Notes: generated from the sequence alone by a model not told the origin. 37,085 nucleotides of DNA from Reclinomonas americana ATCC 50394 (GCA_048213135.1 PS015035.1:147146-184230), one strand, 5' to 3'. Shown: positions 20,801 through 32,054, counted from the first letter of the stretch. Made by a program: numbers and translations.

Positions 20801-23800
20801 AGAGCACACTGACGGCGGGACGCATGGTCATTGATCGCAGCAACACGTTGCGTGTTTCCTTTTCGGCGCTGGGTGCCGACTCGACTGTTCGCAACTCACA
20901 GTGGCCACCACCATGCAGCATATGGGTGACCACGGGAGACGATACCTCCAGTCTTCACAGAGTCAATGTCACGAGTGCAGACGCGATTTCGGGTGATACT
21001 CCGGATCCCAACGCTCCGTTCAACAACATGCTGGATGACTCTCCGTACCAGGCCACGGGCACAGGTGTCGATGGACAAGCTGTGAAGTCTGGTAGCGGCA
21101 TGTTGGTAACGGTGGACAGATACGGCAATGTGGTGTTTGTGGGCACCTCCAAGTACGGCAAGAGTCAATCGGGCGACATCCCGCCTCTTTCCGCCACCAC
21201 CGTGACCTCGATCGCTGCACCGACTCAGTTTTCCGAAGGCGTCAATTACGACATTTACGTTGCGCTGCGTGTGGAACCATCCTGCTTCTTTATGTCTGGC
21301 AGCCATGTTCACCCGCAAGTCGTATTGTTTGCAGGTTGGAAAAGTGTATCAGGCAGAATCTGTGCCTGATGTCGCATTCACGGCCGTGCACACCGACGCA
21401 ACGCAACAGACGCTGCAGTCTATCGTGCTCCAGGTGTGTGTGCTACTGTCATTGCTGCTTGCCAAGACTGTCGTCTCGTCACCTACTCTGTTCGCACGAC
21501 GCCACACAGTGGACGTTGCCAACGACACACATTGCGTGGGGTCGCTGGACCGCCGATGTGCAAACAGCAGTGAGTGGCAGCAACATGTGGGCCCCGGCCA
21601 TGACCACGACCGCACCAAATGTGAATTCCGCCGGCCTTGACCTGCCGGCACTGCCTGTCACTTTGGACTTTCGCGTTCGAGCCGTCACTGTGCGAACACA
21701 ATTCGCTGGTCCGTGGAGCACCGTGTTCACGCAAACTTTTGCTGATGGTCTGTCTGTGTTCCATTCCGTGTTTGTCGCACTGCGCCTCGTTGCTGACTAC
21801 CAGCTCGTACAGCCGCCGTGTGGGATCCAAACAAGTCGCTTATCGACTGGATTATCAGCGACCCCGCTGCGGCCGTTAACATACCGAGTGGCACTGTGAT
21901 TCCGCCGATCGTTGGTCTGAACGTGGGCTTGACTGCTAGCGCCATCATCAACCGACTGCCGCCGGGCCCTCGCAGTCGCTCACTGACACTGCGAGCCAAC
22001 AGTGGTGGCGTGACATTCGATTGCCAGAACACCTCCATCATTCAACTCACGGCCACGGACCAGTTGTGGCTCCGTCTGACGTTCGTCGGCATTACGTTTC
22101 TGCGTTGCACGCCTCCGTTTGTCAACGGCTACCAGACCACGGACTACTCGATTTTTCTGCAGTCAGACGGCGCCAACGGCGACGCCAGCAAAACTCACCA
22201 ACTCACGCTTCGTGACTGCATTGTCCAGTCGTCGGATTACTTTGCGTACCTGGAGGAATCCGTCGGCGACTTTACCGTCACCGTGCGAGACTCGGATTTT
22301 CCGTTCACACTCTTTGCTCGCTCCGGTTCGTGGCTGGGTGTCTTGCTTTCTTTTCGTTCCACGTGTGTGACTTGTTCTGCTGATTGTGTGCTCGCGCATG
22401 GCAGCCCCTGGACACACCAGCAAAAGCATCACCACCTTTACGAATTCCACGCTCATCGGCTGCGACTCGTGCGTCCGCATCAGTGGGGCAATGACCTCGT
22501 TCACCATGTCGTACAGTACGTGCACTGGTGCCTTCCGTGGGTGAGTCGCATACGTTGTTAGTTTCGACGCATATCCACGTGCCGCTGAAGCGCGCTGCAA
22601 CTACAGACCGAATAACAGCAATGAGGCGTTAGCGCCATGTATCTACGCGAAGGGATGTTTGTCCACAAGGATCCTGTATTCCACCTTTGCCAACAACACC
22701 ATCGACTCATCGCCTAACGAAGCGCTGACCGCGGCCGCTGTGGCACTCATTGGGACGGGTACCTCGTACATCGAGAACTGTCAGTTTATCAACAATTTGG
22801 CAACCTACACTGTCGCTGCTCGCCCTTCTGGCGACCAGGACGCAGCAGGAGCGCTTCTCATCAATGGTTTGTCTGGAAGGGGAAGGGTGTTTTCTTGTTG
22901 AAACACCGTACGCTGACCTGAAGAGCACAGACGTGAATCACATTCTGACCGTGACGGCCAGCGCATTCAGGAACAACAAATCCGTTGGCGGCACCGGTGC
23001 TCTCGACTGCGCCTGTGCGTCTGCTCGCGAGCAGTGATGAAAAGTATGCTTCTGGTTTGCTGATCTGCCTGCTCTTCCGCAGCTGGTAGCTGCTTGGTAA
23101 CCGACAGCGCGTTCTCTGGCAACTCTGGGCGTATCGGTGGTGCCCTGCGATTCCGTGGTACAAGTTTCGTGGGAGTTGTCTCTTCAGCACGTTGGTTTCT
23201 GTGTGTCATGCGTCTGCGCGTGCGTGTTTTCACAGCCAACACGGTGACCATCATCGGCAACACGTTCACAAGCAATGTGGCGACGGAGCTGGTTGGTCGA
23301 CCGCTTCGCTTTGGCAGTATTTGTCGTCCATCTTCCGCTGCTAACAATGGAATTGAACTGCAGGGAGGTGCAGTGGGCGTGTACGGTGGTTTCATGACCA
23401 TGTGGAATTCCGAGTTTGTGAACAATGTCGCGAATCTGGGTGCCGGGTGTGTTCGCCTTTTATTGGTTGCTTTTGCCACTTGCCTCTGCCACTAACTGCA
23501 AAGTGGTGGTGACGCAGTGGTTTGGTGTTCTTCGCCTCCGGGTCGATCGTGAACTGCACCTTTGTCGGCAACAGTACGCCACTGCGAGGCGGCGCCATTG
23601 TGGCCAACGGAGCGCCGTCGCTCATTCTCACGTTACGTGCCACCGCACTGTCGGGCGCATTGTCGCACGCTTCGTCTCACACCGTTGTTATTTTGTCTCG
23701 CAGGGCTTCCACAATCACGGGCAATAGAGCGGGTCAGGGGGGCGGAATCGATTCTTCCTTTTCTCTCCTCCGCCTCGTGAGGATGACTGCATCGGGGAAC

Positions 23801-26800
23801 ACGGTTTGTTGCAGTGTCTGCGCTCCGCATTTTGCTCTTTAAGTACTGAAGATGATGAATGTGTTCAATGTGGCGCAGGCTAGCGATCATGGCGGTTTCC
23901 TGTTTTCGTACTACTCCACCTTGATCATGTCGCTCTCCACCATTCGCACCAGCGGCTCAACCGCTGGTTCCGGTGGCGGTGTGTATGGCATCCAGTCGAC
24001 CACCGCCATCGACAGTACCTCCTTCACTTCCAATTCGGCGGCCAAGACTGGCGGAGCGCTCTACCTCGATCGGTGTCCTCTGGTGATGACCAACTGCACG
24101 GTGACGGACAACATTGCCGGTTCTGGTGGCGGCGTGTCGTTGATCGGCTCCAGGTCACGCGCTGCATCGCACGCACTTACTCACGTATCTACTCGCTCAC
24201 AACTGCTCGTGCATGCAACAGACCAAGCTCCATGTCAAATTGTGTGGTTTCGCGCAACTCGGCAACGTCGAATGGCGGCGGAATTCTGGTCGACGATAGC
24301 GCTCAGCTCTTGATTACTGGGCAAAGCACGCGAATCTCGCAAAACAGCGCTGCCACTGGGGGCGGCATTGCGTGCACTCTGGTGTGCTTGATTGTCACGT
24401 CACGATTGGAGATTGCACTTTGGTGTTGGAACTCATCACGCTGTGTCCCGCAACACAGTGCAACGAGTTGACGCTCACTGGCAACTCGATCTCGGAGCCA
24501 GTGCTGATCACCTCCAATGTTCTGACCAGTGACCCGAGTGCCTCCGCACCTCCAGTTCTCCGAGGTACGTAGTCTAGTGCTTCTGTCAGAGGAGTGATCG
24601 TCTGATGCATGATGTTGATGATGATGCTGCGCGCACAGGAGCTGGTGTGTTCGCGCAGCCTGTGCTCACAGCCCGGTTCAGTCTCGTCAACTTTGACACG
24701 AATCAGTGGTATGTGGGATTGATTCTCTCCTCTGCGTTTTCTTGCGCTGTTGCTTATCGTGCCGCAGTGAGGACTGCAATGGTGGCGCGATTTATGCTTC
24801 CGATCCCGGTGACATGTACGTCAGCAGCTGGTGCGTACAACGATGAGATAGGATAGGAGAGGATGAATACGACGGTGATGTGTTGTTGTGGCTCACCTTC
24901 TCGATTGCAGTGATTTCGTCAACAATAATGCCACCTTTGGAGGTCTGTACCACCAAACCCCCAGCGCGTTTCATGTTTCTCCACGCTGTGTGCTGACTTG
25001 TTCTTGTCTGTGTGCGCACAGGTGCCATCTACTACTCGTCGTCCAAGTTGCCGGCACCGGCGACAAACGACACTGCAAGTGTCGATTTTGGCGATGCTAT
25101 GAACCCGCTAACTTCAGCTGCCAGTGTGCGCACCGTGGGTGTACTGGCCACCACCAACGGATGCATCACGTCGTCCTCATTTCGCGGCAATTCGGTGAGT
25201 GATGACTGTTCACAACGTTCACACTCAGTACTCTTTTGTCGGCGCTGACACCCCGTACACTTGCTCTGCAGGCGTTGCGTCGTGTCTTAAAAAGGTCGTG
25301 GCCTGTCTCATGTTGCTGATGGGGTGTTTTGTTTGTCTAGTGCGGCTGGCGGTGGTGCCATTTACTACGACCGCAGTTCACCATGCGCCACGTCGCTGAC
25401 CTTGACGGCCAACACGGCAGCGTATGGTGGCTCGTTGGCGTCCGCAGGCCGCGTACTGCAGTACGAGGCTGTGAACACAACAAGCGGGGACGCTGCGACT
25501 AACCCTCGTGGCTCATCGGCGTCAGCACCTCTGACGGCACCCAGCGGCAACTTTGTGCGACCATTCAATGTGTACTTGGTGGACACGCTTGGCCAGCTGG
25601 TGCGCAGCTCGAGTGGAGTCAGTGTGTCCATCGATGCAGCGACCTCCAATGTCACCGTCAGTGGTGCCCGTTCCATGGTGTTTGACAGCGGCGTGGCGTA
25701 TTTCGACAGCCTTGTGGTTCGTCAATAACAGAAGTGCTTTTCTTCGTGTGTCTCTTTTCTCTTACTGTGGCTTCAGATTGTCGGTATGCCAAATACGGTG
25801 CAGACGCTTCGTGCCACGAGCGATACCACCAATCTGGTCATCTCGGTTCAGATGGACGCTTGTGTCGCCGGACAGTACCTCGATACCACGGCGCAGCGAT
25901 GTCGANNNNNNNNNNNNNNNNNNNNNNNNNNNNNNNNNNNNNNNNNNNNNNNNNNNNNNNNNNNNNNNNNNNNNNNNNNNNNNNNNNNNNNNNNNNNNNN
26001 NNNNNNNNNNNNNNNNNNNNNNNNNNNNNNNNNNNNNNNNNNNNNNNNNNNNNNNNNNNNNNNNNNNNNNNNNNNNNNNNNNNNNNNNNNNNNNNNNNNN
26101 NNNNNNNNNNNNNNNNNNNNNNNNNNNNNNNNNNNNNNNNNNNNNNNNNNNNNNNNNNNNNNNNNNNNNNNNNNNNNNNNNNNNNNNNNNNNNNNNNNNN
26201 NNNNNNNNNNNNNNNNNNNNNNNNNNNNNNNNNNNNNNNNNNNNNNNNNNNNNNNNNNNNNNNNNNNNNNNNNNNNNNNNNNNNNNNNNNNNNNNNNNNN
26301 NNNNNNNNNNNNNNNNNNNNNNNNNNNNNNNNNNNNNNNNNNNNNNNNNNNNNNNNNNNNNNNNNNNNNNNNNNNNNNNNNNNNNNNNNNNNNNNNNNNN
26401 NNNNNNNNNNNNNNNNNNNNNNNNNNNNNNNNNNNNNNNNNNNNNNNNNNNNNNNNNNNNNNNNNNNNNNNNNNNTGTGTGCTTGGCACTCACAAGACGT
26501 GCAACTAGTGTGCCGTCTGTCCCGATGGTGGTGTTTGTGGCGACGGTCTGCTACTGGGGCAAGATGAAGTTGCGTCACTTCCACACATGCACTGCGTAAG
26601 ATGCCGCGACTCATTTCTTTGCAGGGATTCTGGCGACCGCGATCCGACGCAATTGTATTTTACCCAGTTGCGTTGCCGGCCTTTATTCGTTCGCGTCTTA
26701 CTCATTGCTCTTTTGCACTGACCGCTCTATTTCAGTGTCCGAACAGCGACTGGTGCCCCTCGTACTCCACGAATCGAGTGTGTCGTGGCGGACACACTGG

Positions 26801-29800
26801 TCGCGTGGTAAGCGTGTGCTGCGTACTTGTGCCCTGCGTGCGGCAGACACTAACTTCTGCATTTTTGCGCCTGTTTCGCACCAGTGTGCCGTCTGCCAGG
26901 GTGCGTACACGTCCATGTCTATCTTTCGTTCAGACCTCCTGCTTCCTGACATTTTATGTTCCTCCCGAGATAGATGGCTGGTTCTTGAATGGTAGCTCAG
27001 GATGCACCAGTTTCGTAGACGCGTTGGCAACAGCTGTCTTTATCGTCGCTCACTGCGTGTGGCGGCGGTGGTGGTGATGATGATGATACAGAATGCGCAT
27101 CCTCCGCCCGAACAGCTCTCACGCTGGTTATTTTCGCCTCGGTTATCGCTGCTATGGTCTTCTTCTTCTGTGCGTCAACAATACATCTGCGCTGCACACC
27201 GATTTGTGTATTCACCATGCGTTTCTGTGCAGATTTGATTCGCACTGCCGGGTAACGGAGTACACGAGCTGTTTACATCACAAGGTTGTGCCTCTCTCAC
27301 TCACACTCGCGTATTCCTCACGCAGTGCCATGATCAAGCTGCGCATTTTCGTCTCCTTCCTGCAGGTCCGTTAAAGTCAAACCATTGTATTTGTGCACGC
27401 GTTTGTTTGTGCTGACCACGCTGCTCTGCCCGCGCGTGCAGATGGTGTACGAGTTGCCCGAGTATCAAGTACCGTGGCCGCTATCGTGCGTCTGTCGCTC
27501 TCTTTGCGCATCAGTGGCCTCGGGGATGCAGCAGTTGACAGTGTGCATACAAACAGTTGGCTCAATCTCAGCACTCAATTCGCTTTCTTGGAGCTCGACA
27601 TTCTCCAGGCGACGGTGCGCATCGCGTAGAATAGTTGTTGTCTCTCAAAAGCGCACAGGATCGTGCAACTGACTGCGTCTGCTGCAGTCGTTCCGCTGCA
27701 TTGCCCCCAGCATTGGGTGCGGCGGGGAATGTTCGATTGCTTGTTTCATTCTATGCTGCAGCGCTCACACGGTGGTGGTGTTGCAGAGACCTGTACTTTG
27801 TGAAGATTGTTCTCATCCCGCTGCTGCCGGTTATTGCCATTGGCATCCTCTTCATCGTTTTCGTTGCGTCACAGCTGCAGTTGCAATTTTTCGCCCGCTT
27901 GTCTGAGTGCCCGGTCCGTGCCTGCAGCTGCTATCCAGGCCCGCTGTCCGCGCGAAGCTAAAGCTGTGCTGCTGTCGCTATTTCCTTTGCCGTCGCAAAT
28001 GGAAGCCCGTTGATGAGCTGGGCGACGACGACGACACGGCAAACGATATCGATGCTGTGGACGTGGGTGGCGATAACGACTCGGTGTCATCACAGAATGA
28101 CCAGTTCGTGGCATCGCCGGAGGCACTGCGGGCAGGCTCCACGCAGTACGCGTCCACCGAGCTTTCTACGTTTTCACCACCGTCACCTGACGATCAGGCG
28201 GATCGAACCCGGGTGCGCCCCATTGTGCCTTGTGCTGCTTCATAAATGCAATCTGTTGCTCACAACTTGTGTGCAGACTACCTCTGCCGGAGCGACCATG
28301 GTGTGTAACTCGCACGTGACTGATTCGCGTGGGCTGTTGGTGTTGTTGCACCGCTCACTGGTGCCTTCTTTGTTGCAGAATCGCAATGATGTAGTGTCGC
28401 CGTCAATGGTTTGTGCACGTGCTTCGGACGCGCCAGGTTTGCTTGCTGCACCACCAGCGTGTGCCACTGACGCGCGTATGCGCGTGGCCGAGAGTTGCGT
28501 GTTTTCCCACACAACTGGAACAGAGTGAGACACAACCTAACGCATTTCATATCTTGGTGAGCAGAGGTGGCTCGCGGCCTCAATGCGACGAAAGACGCGT
28601 CGGTGGCGTCCTCTTCCGACGGAGAGGAGCGAGATGACTTTGATTTCATGTCTGTGGGTGAGTGCATCGTCCTGATTGGAGCGCGCGGCTTCAGCCTCGT
28701 TCGCAGTGACTGAACAATATGCATGCATGCGGCAGACTCCATGATGGTGCTGAGTCCATTCGAGCTGTTTGTGCAGCGGAGGTACGTGGTTGCTCAGATT
28801 GCTCTTCACGTACAACCGATATATTCATGCTTTGCGCACAGTTTCCTCGTCGTCTTTATCGCCTACCCGGTATGTGGAGCAGAGTGTGTTCGTTGCGTTG
28901 TACCTCTCATGCTAACTCGCGCGCTGTGCAGGGTGTCGGCGGTGCGTACTAGGACAGTGAGAGATCAAGAAGTCGCAACAATGCTCTCGCTCACACCTGT
29001 TTGTTTCGCAGCCACCCTCCTGTCGTACTTTAACTGTCAGGTGGGTTGGCTCTCTCGTGTGCCATGCTTGTGTTCTGATCCACTCAATCTGTCGAGTGCA
29101 GTTGCTCAACGACGGATCGTGGAACAAGAAAGGCATGTTGCTGCTAGGGGTCTCGTTGTGTGAGTCTGTGACTGCGGCTGCTAATGCATGTGTGGCTTGA
29201 CAGATTTTTCAGTGGCATGCTACGACACCAAATGGTTCAGCTTCTTGCCGTGGGTGGTGCGTGGCATTGATAAGTGTGCGTATTTTTGTGCGGGGCGACT
29301 GCTGACGTACATCTGAGCAGTTGGTGTGGTGCTTCCTGATCCCGGTCGGCTTCCCCCTGGCGTGAGTCCATACGCACCCGCTATTCTCGTCGTGGAGGCA
29401 ACCTCAAACTCCATGTGTGTGTGCTTGTGCATTCACAGCATTGGACTCACGGTCGGCTTCAACCGACGCCGACTGCGTCGATTCAAGTTTGAGCATCGAT
29501 GGGGGTTCCTGTACGAAGGTGTGAATCACGAACGTGCTCGTTTGCTGTATCTGTCAAGCTCATTATGTCGCTCGTACACAGCCTATCGGTAAGTATGTGT
29601 GTCGCCGCTGCAGCAAACATGTCTGCCTTCTGATTGCGTTTCACGTGGGCGATCTGCTGGCATCTGGCAGGAAGGGAGTTTCGTTGTCTCTGTCCGTTTT
29701 CATTGCTGCTGACCAATCTCATTCGCTGACTCGCTCTGTGTTTGTGACTGTCGTCTGCAGGCCGAATACTGGGAGGTGTGTGCACACTTCACTTTCTATT

Positions 29801-32054
29801 CACTCAGTGTGCGTGAATCGGTGTACTCATTTTGTGTGTCGATTGGCAGGTCACTGAGCAGGTTCGACACCAAGTCGATTGCATTCTCTAACGCTCGTTG
29901 CGCACTGTGTCGCTAACAGCGTGTGTCACTTGGCTTTGCTTCTGCACAGATTCGCAAGGTGAGTGTGTTCAGTTGTGGTGTATATCATTGCGCGGCTATG
30001 CCTCTTGTCTCACGATGCGTTTCTTGTCGCAGCTCACACTGGCCAGTCTGCTGATTGTGCTGGGTGAGTTGATGTTGCATTGTGCGACTGTGTCAGTGAC
30101 CACGCTCACCGCGCAGCCGACAGGTTTCCAACCGGCACTCCAAATCCTGCTCGGTGTCGTTGTGTCGGCCGCTGCAATCATCGGTCACCTCATTGTGCGA
30201 CCATTCAAGGAGCGAAGTGACCAGTGGCTGCAGGTGAGAGGCAGAAGGGCGAACAGGGAAAGAGATTGAAAGTGGGAAGGAGGGCGAGGAGGAGGAGGAG
30301 GAGGAGGAGGAGGAGGAGGAGGAGGAGGAGGAGGAGAAGAGGCGTTGGAGAGAGAGAGAGCATACATAGCCATGTCTCTAATGACATGAAAATTTCATAG
30401 TGTGTTCGTGAGAAAGGGGAGGGGAAAAGTGGGAAGGAGGGGAGGAGGAGGAGGAGAGGGAGAGATAGTGCATGTGCTTTGCAGCGTTTTTTCTCATTCG
30501 TGACTACGCCTGTACAGACGGCGTCACTCATTGACATTTTTTGTGAGTACTGTAACCATCCGCTTCGTGTGTGTTGCTGCCATTCACTCACTGTCGACCT
30601 TGTTTTTTTTTTTTGAACAGCGCTGCTTGTTCTCGGCATGGCACTGAGGTAATTGAGATGCCATATTGAAGAACAGCGCGACAAAGTGAAGGAACTCACT
30701 TGTGTGTTTCCTCTGTGTGTAACAGGATGCAAACACTGCCGTCTGAGCGCAACTGTTGCGTATTGCAGCGTTGCACCTTCTATTGATGGGGTTTCTCACA
30801 ACTGTGAATCAGTTTTCAACATCATTCTCGTGGTGCTCACGTGCTTCAGTGCGTATCCATCCTGCTGCATGACGGTGCAATCGCCGCACACTTGGCTCAC
30901 TTAAATTGTGTTCTACTACAGTCATCATTCTCGGCGGTACGATTCTGTTCCTTGAGGTACGTGTGACTGCGATCGTCAGAGAAAATCGCACGTGGCGCCA
31001 AGTGAAACTCAATCACTCTTTTCCATCGCCGCCAGATCACTGTCGAGGTGTGTAGCTGCAGGCAGCATTCGTTGGCATGTTCTCCTTGCGTCGCTGACAC
31101 CACTGTGTGGCTATTTCGCAGTCCCGTCGTGTCGTGGCGCACTACCCTCGTCTCCGTTGCTTGTTGGGCTGGGTGTTCTGCTTCTGGTGCGCACAACGGT
31201 GTTGTTTGCATAGGAGCATGACGATGTCACTGACCCTGTGCGTTGTAGCATCAAGCGCTGCCGACCGGCGTACATGGAGCATCCTAAGGCGCATGTACAT
31301 CACGATCATGCGCACGACGACGACGACGACTACGAGGATGAAGAGGACGAGCGCACAGTTATGCTGGAACTGCAGCAGTATCCGATGTTGGCGCCCATGG
31401 ACGACGATGCAGTTCTGTCGTGTTCTTCCCAACGCATGCGCGTGTGTTTGTGTGTATGAGTGCATATACTCACCGCTGCGCTCGTCGTTGCAGCGTGCAC
31501 GCATGACCAACTTGGTCCGTTCGTGTTTCGCGGCGGCGACTCAGTCTGTGGGCGGCGCTGCTGCGGCTGCGCAAGATCCGGCGTCGCCTGCTGCTTCTGA
31601 AGCCAAGCCGTTCCATGTGCTCCTCCGGGAGCATGCTGCAGCTGCCAGCGCTGCAAGTCAGGCACTACCGGCTCAAGTGACACCACCACCATCATCGCCT
31701 CGCACGCCACCGCTGCATCCAGCCGACGAGACGCGGCCCGGCGGCGACGTGCTGTCACTCCCCGCATCGCCGCGTCTCCTGTTACCGCAACCACCACCGC
31801 TGCCGTTGGTGGTGAGTGGCAGCGCCGATGGTCGCCGGGAGCGGCGCCACACCTCGGCCGATCGCACGGAGGTGCTGCTGCCCGGCACGCCAGTCCACTC
31901 GTCGCTGGACGATGACAACTGCAGCAACATCTTTCCTGTACAAGACTTCTCCGACGACGAACGCCGCAGTGGTGGTGGCAGCAGCAGCCACAGTGGCTCC
32001 ACTAGCCCACGTCGCCAGCTGTTGCCTCGCTCGCGGTCGCGGTCGCCAAGATAA
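17754..32054 (+). CDS. Large receptor-like multipass membrane protein (beta-propeller, beta-helix, Cys-rich, ~8 TM)
   Basis: About 74 exons can be joined with frame kept, giving about 2,740 resolved residues plus a 570-N gap at 25906-26475. The start is the ATG at 17754, which opens a classic signal peptide. Order: signal peptide; Ser/His-rich segment; SBBP-like propeller repeats; Fn3-like module; long right-handed beta-helix with F-x-x-N-x-A-x-x-G-G-A repeats; Ig-like linker; Cys-rich module; about eight membrane helices; cytoplasmic tail ending at the TGA/TAA region at 32054. The membrane part has the hallmarks of a receptor-like family widespread in protists and algae, often annotated as ephrin-receptor-like Cys-rich/TM proteins: a V-P-W-P segment, FNC, NDGSW, LYEAYR and EYWEV. 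The ligand is unknown. Exon choice is least certain at 25195-25340 and 27366-27614. The short introns make an automatic model likely to split this gene. Confidence 0.85.
18226..21258 (+). other. Ectodomain part 1: SBBP-type beta-propeller repeats
   Basis: Exons: 18226-18334, 18411-18861, 18932-19066, 19145-19234, 19302-19320, 19398-19435, 19522-19799, 19864-19951, 20016-20092, 20166-20276, 20345-20459, 20538-20686 and 20746-21258. SBBP (PF06739-like) repeats are visible: DDTATSVAVSPSGLIGIAGY; the spliced segment YYGGSGNDAANSIAF followed by EDVVICG and TTTSPIIPTS; SLALDSQNNVFITGRF; and VTVDRYGNVVFVGTSKYGKS. The second repeat only forms when the 19-nt exon 19302-19320 is included between two introns, which strongly supports that exon. 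The first part (about 18411-18861) is also beta-rich but not assigned. Confidence 0.75.
20476..20494 (+). repeat. C19 homopolymer in an intron
   Basis: An uninterrupted run of 19 C (preceded by TTCCCCT) in intron 20460-20537 of the receptor-like gene. Such a run is prone to sequencing length error, but being intronic it does not affect the frame. Confidence 0.9.
21335..21747 (+). other. Ectodomain part 2: fibronectin-III-like module
   Basis: Exons 21335-21433 and 21510-21747. The segment starts with SVPDVAFTAVH, continues with a strand ending in VLQWTLP, and ends with DFRVRAVTVRTQFAGPWS and TQTF. This matches the Fn3 pattern (P near the start, W in strand B, Y/F-x-V-R-A-V and G-x-W-S near the end). 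Assignment is by eye only. Confidence 0.6.
21813..25716 (+). other. Ectodomain part 3: right-handed parallel beta-helix
   Basis: Exons: 21813-22325, 22405-22541, 22607-22866, 22931-23014, 23083-23157, 23236-23291, 23364-23446, 23518-23631, 23704-23803, 23879-24153, 24228-24381, 24459-24564, 24639-24708, 24768-24830, 24911-24942, 25022-25194, probably 25272-25294, and 25341-25716. Repeats of about 25 residues carry C-x-F-x-N-N-x-A and G-G-A/G-G-G turns: ENCQFINNLATYT, FSGNSGRIGGALRF, GNTFTSNVATELGGAV, FVNNVANLGAGG, CTFVGNSTPLRGGAIV, ITGNRAGQGGGI and TSNSAAKTGGALYL. This is the pectin-lyase / polymorphic-outer-membrane-protein fold, common in protist adhesins and receptors. Many exon boundaries fall inside single coils. 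The last exon runs on into an Ig-like strand segment (RPFNVYLVDTLGQLV). Confidence 0.8.
25777..27009 (+). other. Cys-rich juxtamembrane module (with 570-N gap)
   Basis: Exons 25777-25905 (into the gap), 26509-26568, 26625-26666, 26736-26807, 26885-26900 and 26974-27009. Before the gap the protein reads C-V-A-G-Q-Y-L-D followed by Q-R-C-R, the opening of a GCC2/GCC3 or ephrin-receptor-like Cys-rich repeat. After it come CAVCPDGGVCGDG, GFWRPRSDA, CPNSDWCPS, VCRGGHTGRVCAVCQ and DGWFLNGSSGC. These short Cys-knot modules usually sit directly outside the first membrane helix in this protein family, as they do here. The 16-nt exon 26885-26900 supplies the CAVCQ motif. Confidence 0.75.
29133..29203 (+). 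other. Probable GC-AG intron
   Basis: The exon ending NDGSWNKK stops at AAAG|GCATGT and the next begins after TTGACAG. A GC donor gives a 71-nt intron, the usual size here, and restores the family pattern NDGSW...DFSVACYDTKW. The alternative GT donor (GTGAGT at 29160) would leave a 44-nt intron and insert extra residues. Confidence 0.65.
29582..29958 (+). other. Cluster of five consecutive micro-exons (7, 7, 15, 12, 9 nt)
   Basis: Exons 29582-29588 (CCTATCG), 29671-29677 (GAAGGGA), 29761-29775, 29850-29861 and 29950-29958, with introns of 82, 83, 74 and 88 nt. Together with the exons before and after they encode LYEAYRKGAEYWEVTEQIRK and then LTLASLL. The expected pattern in this membrane family is LY-x-x-Y-R/K-x-E-Y-W-x-x-E, so the joined product fits. 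The frame is lost if either 7-nt exon is omitted alone. The second 7-nt exon is the least certain: it is required by phase but not by a conserved residue. Confidence 0.7.
30286..30336 (+). repeat. GGA/AGG microsatellite in the longest intron
   Basis: About 17 GGA units in intron 30234-30517, which at 284 nt is the longest resolved intron in the window. A further GGA/GA-rich stretch follows (30415-30465). A - strand open frame of poly-leucine here is a translation artefact of the repeat. Confidence 0.9.
31214..32054 (+). other. Cytoplasmic tail of the receptor-like protein
   Basis: Exons 31214-31411 and 31494-32054. The first holds an acidic block (HHDHAHDDDDDYEDEEDE). The second is long and disordered: Ala-rich, then Pro-rich with S-P/T-P motifs (PPPSSPRTPPLHP, LLPQPPPLPLVV), then DDDNCSNIF, DFSDDERR and a terminal SPRRQLLPRSRSRSPR. 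SP/TP and RS motifs suggest phosphorylation and SH3/WW-type docking, but no catalytic domain is present. Confidence 0.8.

Larger units (their letters stand above)
27092..31047 (+). other. Transmembrane domain, about eight helices
   Basis: Hydrophobic segments after splicing: 27092-27169 (LTLVIFASVIAAMVFFF), 27787-27867 (VLIPLLPVIAIGILFIVFVA), 28842-29040 (FLVVFIAYPGVGATLLSYF over three exons), 29321-29361 plus 29439 onward (LVWCFLIPVGFPLA, IGLTV), 30033-30233 (LTLASLLIVLG and ILLGVVVSAAAIIGHLIV), 30518-30648 (LIDIFSLLVLGMAL) and 30813-30956 (NIILVVLTCF and ILGGTILFLE). An acidic loop (DELGDDDD, exon 27939-28212) and Ser-rich small exons (28277-28300, 28379-28408, 28567-28657) lie between helices 2 and 3. 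Conserved family marks are FNC followed by NDGSW, then PVGFPL, LYEAYR, EYWEV and RPFKERSDQWLQ. Confidence 0.8.

Noticed and set aside
30205-30732. - strand poly-leucine/proline open frames
   Set aside because: Translation of the GGA repeat in an intron of the + strand gene.
31142-31510. - strand open frame of 122 codons with V-V-V-V run
   Set aside because: Antisense of the acidic tail exon (GAC/GAT repeats); no independent evidence.
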